A DNA stretch of 23,257 bases from positions 1 through 23,257 of the forward strand of contig JANWVB010000010.1 in the NCBI GenBank assembly GCA_025057695.1, in the 5' to 3' direction. A program made the translations under genes and the position numbers. Numbering within the stretch: the stretch's first letter is position 1; every line of letters starts with the position of its first letter. The stretch comes from Patescibacteria group bacterium (GTDB lineage: Bacteria; Patescibacteriota; Microgenomatia; UBA8517). Positions 7,406 to 15,400 of this stretch are shown here, in pieces. The notes under the pieces were generated by a model, which saw nothing but the letters and a program-made list of their open reading frames with translations, did no database searches and had not been told where the DNA came from.

Positions 7406-8068
7406 AATTTGTGTCAATCTGTCTATTGGAATTTGTCTTTGTAAATTTAATATATTATCTATAAGCACTCTGTCTAGTAGTTCCTGCATTACTTTTTTGC
7501 CAAGTTCAATTCCTTTTTCTCTTGCTAATGCAGTAGCTTCTTCAGGTGTCATGTTTTTTTCGACTGAAAGTCTTATAACAAACTCTTCACCACCGAACCT
7601 AGATATCATGTCTTCTGATCGCATAACCTCATTTAAAATTTGTGCGAATCCCATGAGTCCTTGATCTCCAAGTTTATGACTTCTAAAAAGGTCGTTCCAT
7701 CTGCTGAAATAATCTATATCTGCCATGCCGATGATTATTGTATTTATTTGACCATTTCTGAATAAATCAATTTGACGCTCTATGTCAGGTATTGCTATAT
7801 CTCGTCTTTTTAGGCGGGTCAAAGTATCATGCAATGCTATGTCTTTATACTTGTCTCTTTGATTTTTTAGTCGTTCTATCATTAAATCTCGCGCGACAAG
7901 TTTTCTTGCTACTTTTTCACTTATTCCTAAATCTTGCATATATTCAATTACTTGTTGAGAGTATTTAGTGCGTTTTTCCAATTGTACATTCGGAATTGAA
8001 GAAACTTGTTCTTCTGGCTTTGTTATATTTGGTGATTGTATTTTGGACGAGCTTTCAGGTTCAGACAT
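7403..8068 (-). CDS. GGDEF diguanylate cyclase, 5' part (truncated by in-frame TGA)
   Basis: A 221-residue fragment holding the N-terminus and catalytic half of a GGDEF domain, the enzyme that makes cyclic di-GMP from two GTP. Residues 1-35 are polar and probably disordered; 36-78 are helical; the GGDEF domain opens at HDTLTRL (80-86). Metal/substrate residues are present: ADIDYF (Asp117), Asn125, GD (134-135) and the signature GGEEF (159-163). RSED (150-153) lies exactly five residues before GGEEF, so the RxxD product-inhibition site is kept. No membrane segment or sensory domain was seen. The TGA removes the last core strand and C-terminal helix, so the fragment alone should not fold normally. 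The whole reading frame (6905-8068) would be about 387 codons. Its start is divergent from dnaE, 39 bases away. Confidence 0.85.
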   Translation of the reverse strand: MSEPESSSKIQSPNITKPEEQVSSIPNVQLEKRTKYSQQVIEYMQDLGISEKVARKLVARDLMIERLKNQRDKYKDIALHDTLTRLKRRDIAIPDIERQIDLFRNGQINTIIIGMADIDYFSRWNDLFRSHKLGDQGLMGFAQILNEVMRSEDMISRFGGEEFVIRLSVEKNMTPEEATALAREKGIELGKKVMQELLDRVLIDNILNLQRQIPIDRLTQI

Positions 8069-8087
8069 AGATTAAAATTTTTTTAAT

Positions 8088-8096
8088 TGGTATGAT
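8088..8096 (+). promoter_or_regulatory. Extended -10 promoter of dnaE
   Basis: TG-G-TATGAT ends 11 bases before the dnaE ATG, predicting a leader of about 4 bases. It lies in the short divergent gap between the GGDEF gene and dnaE. Confidence 0.55.
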
Positions 8097-8107
8097 ACTT
8101 ATAAATT

Positions 8108-11100
8108 ATGTCAAACAATTTTGTCCATATCCATCTTCACACGGAATACTCGCTTTTAGATGGGCTTACCAAAATAAAAAAGCTTGTTAAAAAAGTTAAA
8201 GAAATGGGGATGGATTCTGTAGCTATTACAGATCATGGAGCTTTGTATGGAGCTATAGAATTTTACAAAACCGCAAAAGCTGAAAACGTAAAACCTATTG
8301 TGGGACTGGAAGCTTATACCACGCCTTTTGATCATAAAAAACGTCCGGAAAAAGGCAAGAACCAAACACATCATTTACTGCTTTTGGCAAAAGATGAAGA
8401 AGGCTACAAAAATTTGATGAAAATCTCATCTATTGCTCATTTGGAGGGCTACTATTATCGCCCTCGTATTAGTAGGGAACTTTTGTCCAAATACTCAAAG
8501 GGTTTGATTTGCACTTCTGCTTGCCCGGCAAGCGAGCTTGCTCAGTATCTTATAGAAGATGATTATGAAGGAGCCAAAAAAATTGCAAAATGGTTTTATG
8601 ATGTCTTTGGTGATGATTATTATTTGGAGGTTCAAAATCATCGTAGCCATACACATATCAAAGAAGAAATGAGCGAGGAAGTTAAGCTTGATTTGCGTAA
8701 AATGTCTGAAGCAGAAGAAAAAATAAAAAAGGGAGTACTAAGGCTTTCTAGAGAATTTGGTATTCCTATTGTCGCGACAAATGATGCTCATTATCTTAAC
8801 AAAGAGGATGCGGAAGCCCAAGATGTTCTTGTTTGTGTTGCTACAGGTAAATTGGTTAGCGATACGAAAAGAATCAGATTTATAGATACTCCTGAATTTT
8901 ATGTCAAGAGTCAAGAAGAGATGAGCGAGCTTTTTGCCGATTTGCCTGAAGCATTGGAAAACACTGTAAAGATTGCCGAGAAATGTAATTTAGAAATTAG
9001 CACTTTGGGCAAGTGGTTTTTCCCGAAATTTGATGTTCCGGGTGGTGTTGACCCCAACGAATATCTAAAAAAAATCGCTCACGAAAGATTGCCGTCTAAA
9101 ATAGAAAATGTTACCCCTGAAGTTGTCGATAGACTAAACTACGAGCTTGATATCATCGTTCAAAAAGGTTACGCCACATATTTTTTGATTGTGATGGATA
9201 TGGTGAACTGGGCAAATGCAAATAATATAATTACAAACACAAGAGGTTCTGCGGCCGGATCTCTGGTTTCTTATGTTTTAGGGATTACTACAGTAAACCC
9301 TATTACTTATTATTTACCTTTTGAACGTTTTCTTAATCCTTACAGACCCACGCCTCCTGATATTGATTTTGATGTTGCTGATGATAAACGTGAGTTGATT
9401 ATTTCTTATATTACAAACAAGTATGGCAAAGACAAGGTTGCGCAAATATGCACATTTGGTAGGATGCTTGCGAGGGCCGCGGCGCGAGATGTTGCAAGGG
9501 TTTTAGGTTACCCATATGCGCTTGGCGATAAAATTTCCAAACTAATTCCTCCACCAAAGCAAGGTTTCCCTGTTGATATACCTAAAGCTTTAGAGATGAG
9601 CAGGGAGTTAAAAAATTTGTATGACACGGATGCCGATGTGAAAAAGATAGTTGATCTTTCCCATAAAGTTGAAGGTAGCGCCAGACATCTATCTGTTCAC
9701 GCGGCTGGCGTGGTGGTTGCTCCAACTAATATACAAGAGTTTACGCCGGTCCAAAACGATGAGCCAAATGGTGAGAAAATAATTACGCAGTATGAAATGC
9801 ACGCATGCGAGGATGTGGGGCTTATTAAATTTGACCTTTTGGGAATTAGGAATTTGTCTATTTTGGGAGCGGCTATTGAGCTTGTGGAGAAAATGCGAGG
9901 CATAAAAATTGACTTGCATAAAATTCCGCTTGATGACAAAAAGACTTATGAGATGTTAGGGAAAGGAGAAACAATGGGCGTGTTTCAAATGGGAAGTTCT
10001 GGAATGACTAAATGGCTTATGGAACTTAAGCCTGAGAGAATAGAGGATTTAATGGCAATGATTGCGCTTTACAGACCGGGACCTATGGCAGTGATTCCTG
10101 ATTATATAGAAAGAAAGCGCGATCCTTCAAAAGTGAAGTATTTGGACCCAAGAATGGAAAAATTTTTGAAAGCTTCCTATGGGCTTATAGTTTATCAGGA
10201 TGATTTATTGTTTTGCGCTATAGATTTAGCTGGTTACACATGGGAAGAAGCTGATAAATTTAGAAAAGCTGTTGGTAAAAAAATACCCGAAGAAATGGCG
10301 GCGCAAAAAGAGAAATTTCAAAAAGGAATAATAGCAAATGGACAAACTGCTGAGTTTGCTGAAACATTGTGGAAACTTTTTGAGCCTTTTCAATCATATG
10401 GATTTAACAAAGCGCACGCGGCAAGTTATGGGATGGTTGTTTATCAAACTGCTTATATGAAGGCTAATTTTCCAGTAGAGTATATGTGCGCTTTGCTAAC
10501 TGCCGAAAGTGGGGACACGGACAAAGTATCTCAAGCAATAGCAGAGTGTAGAAGGATGGGTATAAAAGTTTTGCCACCGGATGTTAATGAAAGCGAGATC
10601 GGATTTACTATAGTTGACGATTTTGAATCTTTGGAAGGCAAGGGAATAAGATTTGGTTTATCTGCGATTAAAAATGTTGGTGAAGCCGCGGTGGAAGCTA
10701 TTTTGCAAGAAAGAGCTAGAGGCAAGTTTCAAAATTTTGCTGATTTTCTTTCTAGGGTAGATGGACGCAAAGTGAATAAAAAAGTTCTTGAAAGTTTAAT
10801 TAAAGTTGGCGCTTTTGGCAATTTTGGGACAAGGCTTTTGTTGTTGGAGAAAATGGAAGAGATAAGAGCCAAATATGCAAAACTTGCTGTTAACATTAGT
10901 CAGGAAGGCTTATTTGATGATGCGGAAATAGAAAAAAGTTCTCAAGCTTCTTATAATGATGTTTATTTGTTTGGTAAAGAATTTGAAGCGACAGAGTTAG
11001 AAAGTTTTGAGCGCAACTTGCTAGGTTTTTCACTTTCAGCTAAGCCGGTAGCAGATATAATAGGAACGTTATCACTTTTGTCTACTCACAAAATACGAGA

Positions 11101-11623
11101 TTTGTTAGAAGAACAACAGGAAATTTTTTTGCCAGATATAAAAATTGCGGCAGTTATCTCTGAAGTTAGAACAATTGTTACCAAAAAGACTAACCAAGAG
11201 ATGGCTTTTGTTAAAGTAAAAGATGAGACAGGTGTTATTGAGCTTGTGGTTTTTCCTAAAGTTTACTCAGCAAAAAAGCATTTGTGGGAGGAAGACAAAC
11301 CAGTTCTAATTCATGGGAGAATAGACATACGCGATGATGGGAGATCCGTAATAGTTAATGAAGCTTTTTCAAAAGATGAAATTTCTCAAGGTCCTCAAAG
11401 TGAGTTGTTTATAACAATACCTCGTGGCACCACAACAGAGCATTTGAAAATACTCAAGCAAATTTTGTTGGCTAATCCCGGCGAACAAAGAGTTAGTCTT
11501 GTTTTTGATGGAGATGTAAAAAAAACATTGGAATTGCCAATTAAGATTTCGTGGGATCAAACTGTTGCCAGAGCAATAGATTTAGTTTTGGATCAAAGAA
11601 AAAGTGCTGATAAATCCAATTAA
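8108..11623 (+). CDS. dnaE: DNA polymerase III alpha subunit
   Basis: The replicative polymerase, 1171 residues, close to the 1160 of E. coli DnaE. Domain order: PHP domain from residue 1 (HIHLHTEYSLLDG, AITDHGALYG, THHLLLLAKD, ATNDAHYL, so metal-ligand motifs look intact, which in other bacteria goes with an active PHP nuclease); family-C polymerase core with Asp418 and Asp420 in PPDIDFD, Asp576 in KFDLLG, and GSAAGSLVSY; the helix-hairpin-helix region; and an OB fold at about 1010-1055 (AAVISEVRTIVTKK...FVKVKDETGVIELVVFP). The beta-clamp contact motif was not located with confidence. No separate epsilon-type exonuclease domain is fused. The ATG at 8108 follows the promoter directly. rplS follows after 58 bases with its own promoter. 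Confidence 0.97.
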   Translation: MSNNFVHIHLHTEYSLLDGLTKIKKLVKKVKEMGMDSVAITDHGALYGAIEFYKTAKAENVKPIVGLEAYTTPFDHKKRPEKGKNQTHHLLLLAKDEEGYKNLMKISSIAHLEGYYYRPRISRELLSKYSKGLICTSACPASELAQYLIEDDYEGAKKIAKWFYDVFGDDYYLEVQNHRSHTHIKEEMSEEVKLDLRKMSEAEEKIKKGVLRLSREFGIPIVATNDAHYLNKEDAEAQDVLVCVATGKLVSDTKRIRFIDTPEFYVKSQEEMSELFADLPEALENTVKIAEKCNLEISTLGKWFFPKFDVPGGVDPNEYLKKIAHERLPSKIENVTPEVVDRLNYELDIIVQKGYATYFLIVMDMVNWANANNIITNTRGSAAGSLVSYVLGITTVNPITYYLPFERFLNPYRPTPPDIDFDVADDKRELIISYITNKYGKDKVAQICTFGRMLARAAARDVARVLGYPYALGDKISKLIPPPKQGFPVDIPKALEMSRELKNLYDTDADVKKIVDLSHKVEGSARHLSVHAAGVVVAPTNIQEFTPVQNDEPNGEKIITQYEMHACEDVGLIKFDLLGIRNLSILGAAIELVEKMRGIKIDLHKIPLDDKKTYEMLGKGETMGVFQMGSSGMTKWLMELKPERIEDLMAMIALYRPGPMAVIPDYIERKRDPSKVKYLDPRMEKFLKASYGLIVYQDDLLFCAIDLAGYTWEEADKFRKAVGKKIPEEMAAQKEKFQKGIIANGQTAEFAETLWKLFEPFQSYGFNKAHAASYGMVVYQTAYMKANFPVEYMCALLTAESGDTDKVSQAIAECRRMGIKVLPPDVNESEIGFTIVDDFESLEGKGIRFGLSAIKNVGEAAVEAILQERARGKFQNFADFLSRVDGRKVNKKVLESLIKVGAFGNFGTRLLLLEKMEEIRAKYAKLAVNISQEGLFDDAEIEKSSQASYNDVYLFGKEFEATELESFERNLLGFSLSAKPVADIIGTLSLLSTHKIRDLLEEQQEIFLPDIKIAAVISEVRTIVTKKTNQEMAFVKVKDETGVIELVVFPKVYSAKKHLWEEDKPVLIHGRIDIRDDGRSVIVNEAFSKDEISQGPQSELFITIPRGTTTEHLKILKQILLANPGEQRVSLVFDGDVKKTLELPIKISWDQTVARAIDLVLDQRKSADKSN

Positions 11624-11644
11624 TTTATTGCTATTGTATGCTTC

Positions 11645-11673
11645 TTGAAGCTATGTGCAAAAAAATATACAAT
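11645..11673 (+). promoter_or_regulatory. Promoter of rplS
   Basis: TTGAAG (11645-11650), exactly 17 bases, then TACAAT (11668-11673). The -10 ends 8 bases before the ATG, so the mRNA should be leaderless. The best -35/-10 pair in the window. Confidence 0.65.
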
Positions 11674-11681
11674 AATGCTCT

Positions 11682-12104
11682 ATGGCGCTTATAGCTACAC
11701 ATAATGACACCAGTTTTGGAGTTGGAGATAGAGTGAAAGTAATCCAAAAAATAAAAGAAGGCGAGAAAACAAGATTACAGTCTTTTGAAGGGATGGTGAT
11801 TGCCATTCGTGGGAGGCAAGAAAATAAAACCTTTACGGTCAGAAGAATTGGCGAAGCTCAGATAGGTATTGAAAAAATATTTCCTGTTTCCACACCAACT
11901 ATAGAAAGAGTTGAAGTTGTTAAAAAAGGTTTGCCGGGTGTGCGACGAGCGAAGCTTTACTATACTCGTGATAAATCAAGAAAAGAGGTGGAGAAAATTT
12001 ATTCGCGGGCAAACAGAAAAGAAACTGCAAAGAAAACCCAATCTGTTGCATCTTCCAACAAAAAAACTGCCAAAAAATCTCCTAAAAAGTCTTCCAAGAA
12101 ATAA
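11682..12104 (+). CDS. rplS: Large-subunit ribosomal protein bL19 with lysine-rich tail
   Basis: Ribosomal protein L19, located at the 30S-50S interface. The core is recognisable: GVGDRVKVIQKIKEGEKTRLQSFEGMVIAIRG, TFTVRRI...GIEKIFPVSTPTIERVEVV and VRRAKLYYTRD. The N-terminus is shorter than in E. coli, with fewer residues before GVGDRV. The C-terminus is extended by about 35 residues past YYTRD, ending in a Lys/Ser/Ala-rich tail (residues about 113-140, KKTAKKSPKKSSKK) that is not part of the standard protein and probably contacts rRNA. At 140 residues it is longer than the usual 115. yraN follows at 22 bases, an order (rplS then yraN region) common in bacteria. Confidence 0.95.
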   Translation: MALIATHNDTSFGVGDRVKVIQKIKEGEKTRLQSFEGMVIAIRGRQENKTFTVRRIGEAQIGIEKIFPVSTPTIERVEVVKKGLPGVRRAKLYYTRDKSRKEVEKIYSRANRKETAKKTQSVASSNKKTAKKSPKKSSKK

Positions 12105-12126
12105 TTTAATTTTATAGCATTAATTG

Positions 12127-12483
12127 ATGAACAAGAGGGTAACTGGTTTATTAGCGGAGACTCATGTCGCAAATTATCTGGCACAAAAAGGCTATAAAAT
12201 TCTAAACAGGAATTACAGGACTCGCTTTGGCGAGATAGATATTATAGCAAAGCATGCCGATACTTTGGTATTTATAGAAGTGAAATATAGAAGCACGATT
12301 AAGTATGGTCATCCTGAAGATGCTGTTAATAAAAGAAAACTTAAAACGATACAAAAAGTTGCGGAACAATATATTGTTAGTCAAAACAAAAACCAAAATC
12401 TTCCTAAAAAATATAGATTAGAAATTGTTAGCATAGTTAGAATTAATGAAAAATTTGAAACTAAGATAATTAAAATAATTTAG
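12127..12483 (+). CDS. yraN: YraN/UPF0102 family endonuclease-like protein
   Basis: A 118-residue protein of the YraN (UPF0102) family, which has a restriction-endonuclease-like fold related to Holliday-junction resolvases. The core motifs are visible: TGLLAETHVANYLAQKGY (helix 1 with the conserved Glu), NYRTRFGEIDIIA (conserved GEIDII with the acidic residue) and FIEVKYR (the E-x-K of PD-(D/E)xK enzymes), followed by KRKLKTIQKVAEQYI. The preferred start is ATG 12127; a TTG one codon upstream is less likely. Biochemical role is not settled in the family. It ends 13 bases before the convergent giant gene. Confidence 0.92.
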   Translation: MNKRVTGLLAETHVANYLAQKGYKILNRNYRTRFGEIDIIAKHADTLVFIEVKYRSTIKYGHPEDAVNKRKLKTIQKVAEQYIVSQNKNQNLPKKYRLEIVSIVRINEKFETKIIKII

Positions 12484-12496
12484 TTATCTTTTTAGT

Positions 12497-15400
12497 TTAA
12501 TTTGAAATTATTGGACTTTGGTTTACCCAAGTGGGATCTGAAGCTTCTGTTGCTGTGGATGCGCCGCGTGTGCCATTTCTATTGTTGCCCGAAGAATCTA
12601 AAAGTGTTTGTCCTGTTCCCGCATCTAAGTGATAAAGAGCAACTGTATTAGCAATCACTGGAAAATTCGAATTTGATGGAACAAAATTTGCAGTATATCT
12701 TGCTACATTTGATATTCTTACCGCATCTATCATGCCTCTAAAATACTCACTATTATTGTCCCCAGCGCGTCCTATGTTAACACGACCGGAACTATTTGTT
12801 GTGTTAGGAGAGTTTGTCTGTGTACTTACTAGATTTCCATTTACAAACATCCTTCTAGTATTTGCGCTATCTCTTGTTACTGCTAAGTGATACCATTGAC
12901 CAACTTGTATTGTTACGCCAGAGCATTGAAGACTATTACTTCCTGTTTGGTAGTAAGCAAACTGATCAGGAGCTCCGGGGCAATCACGATTCCCACCATC
13001 TACATAAAGTGTAAACATTGCTTGGCTATAACTGCTGTTTGCGTCAGAAAGGAAAGTTTCATAATTGCCGGTATCTTGACTTCTGAAAATCCATGCTTCG
13101 TATGTGTATTGTTGGGAAAGTGGAATATCTGTAAATCTTGCAAAGTCGTTTCCGTCAAATGAAAGTGAATATGGCGTGTAGCTAGGAAGCACTGTAATTG
13201 AAACAGTCGCTGTGTTGCTATTTGCAATTCCATCGTTGGCTACAAAAGTGAAAGAATCATTTCCACTAAAATTATTGTTTGGGGTATAAGTCAAATTAGG
13301 AGCGGATCCTGTTAATGATCCGTTTCTGGGAGAAGCAATTATAGTAAAAGTAAGTGTATCGTTGTCTACATCAGTTGCTGATAAGTTAACATTCACTGGT
13401 GTGTTTTGTTGTGTGGTGATTGATTGGTTGTTTGCGATTGGTGGATCATTGACAGGTGTAATTGTCAAACTTACGGTTGCTGATGCAAAACCGTTTTGAC
13501 CGTCTGAGACTTGGTAAATAAAACTATCGTTTCCATTGTAATTCATGTTTGGAGTATAAACAACCCGATTCATTTGATTAACTACTGCGGTTCCATTTAG
13601 TGGCTGTTGAAAAATACTTATTGTTAATGAATCACCATCAGGGTCAAAGTCATTTGCAAGAACGTTTATAACTACTTGTGTATCTTCGTTAGTAGTAATG
13701 AAATCGCCGTTTGCAACAGGCGCTTGATTTATGTTGTTTATTGTTATGCTAACTGTTGCTGTTCCAAAACCGCCATTCCCATCTGTGATTGTATAGTTAA
13801 AACTATCGCTTCCTACATATGAGTTGTTTGGAGTGTAGGTTATGGTGTTGTCTTGATTTATCACGGCTTGTCCATTGGAAGGATTTGTAACGCTAAATAC
13901 TGATAAAGTGTCATTTTCTACATCAGTATCGTTGGTTAGAACGTTTATTGTTATAGGACTATTTTTCACTGTTGTGAAGTTATCGTTTATTGCATTTGGA
14001 GCGTCGTTTACAGGTAGCACTGCGATATTCACGTTTGCGCTATCAGTTCCACCTTGTCCGTCTGAGATTGTATATGTAAATTGCGCTATGCCATTAAAGT
14101 TTAATTGAGGCACAAAATTAATAGTGCTGTTTGAGTTAATTGAAACTGTTCCTCCTGACAAGTTGGCTACATTTGTTACTGTAAGATTGTTACCATCAGG
14201 ATCTGTGTCATTATTTAAAACAGAAATAGTTACTGGTGTGTCTTCATTAGTTTCAAGATTATCATCATTTGCTATGGGTGGTGTATTCATATTTCCAGAT
14301 TCGTTGAATGGTATGCTTGAAACCACATAAATTGGGCCTGCCGGGTTCCCACCATAAAATATTTGTCCATTTGTTTTTGTGCCGTTTTGGTTAGAATCAT
14401 ATACGGTAGTACCGCTTCCTTCATTAAAATTGTATAAAGCTAAAGTGTTTGAATCAGACGCAAATGGGGAGATTGGTCTTTGAAAGTTTGACACATATCT
14501 TATGTTATTCGATATTCTAAGCTCGTCAATTTCACCATTATACGAAGGATACTGAGGGCCTGCGTCATGTTTTTCTGCTCCCAGTACCAGAAACTTATCA
14601 TTAGGATAGTTAGTTGTTCTACCGTTTCTGTAGGAAATATTACCTGTTGGGCCGGTGCCTTGAGCATCTAAAACTCCATCTACAAAAATTCTAATTTGTC
14701 CTGTTGATGCGTTTCTTGTAACAGCTATATGGTGCCAATTACCATCATCTACTTTTGTGTTTCCACAAATTCCAGAACCTGACGTGCCATTGTTTACCCC
14801 AAATGCAAGCCCGTTATTAAATACAGACACGCCAAAATCGCCATAATCGCCATTGCCATAAACGTCTCTATCGATAATTATATTGCCGTTTATCCAACCA
14901 TCATTTCCCGTTATGCAGTTGCCTGCCAAATTGTCAGTGTCATTGGCTTTCATCCACCATTCAATTGTGAAATCGCCTTGTCCAACATCTACTGGAGTTT
15001 CTGGATTGTCTATTGGGATTTTTATCCTATCTATATCATTTGTTCCATTGCCATTAAATTTGATTGCATAACCACCTGACGGCAAATTTAAAACATTGAT
15101 GGTTACAACAGAAGTATTGCTAAAATATGTGCCATCATTTACCCTAAATGCAAATGAATCAGAACCTGTAAAATTTGGATTTGGAGTGTAAACTGCTTGA
15201 TTTTGATTTAAGCTTAATGTTCCATTTTGGGTGTTAGTAACAATGTGATAAGTTAGAGGATTGTTTTCATTGTCTGTGGCGTTTAATGTGAAAACTGTTG
15301 TGTTATTTTTAATTGCGTTTACTGTTTGGTTTTGTGTTGTAGGAGCAAGATTTGTTGGAGCTTGAGTTTGTCCTATGGCTGAATTCATTGCGGATTGAAT

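Noticed and set aside
11639..11651. GCTTCTTGAAGC hairpin as a dnaE terminator
   Set aside because: The stem is 4-5 pairs with a tiny loop, no T-run follows, and the sequence is better explained as the -35 region of rplS.
12474..12525. Bidirectional terminator between yraN and the giant gene
   Set aside because: Only an AT-only stem of about 8 bases with a loop near 20 was seen, without GC pairs; too weak to call in this base composition.
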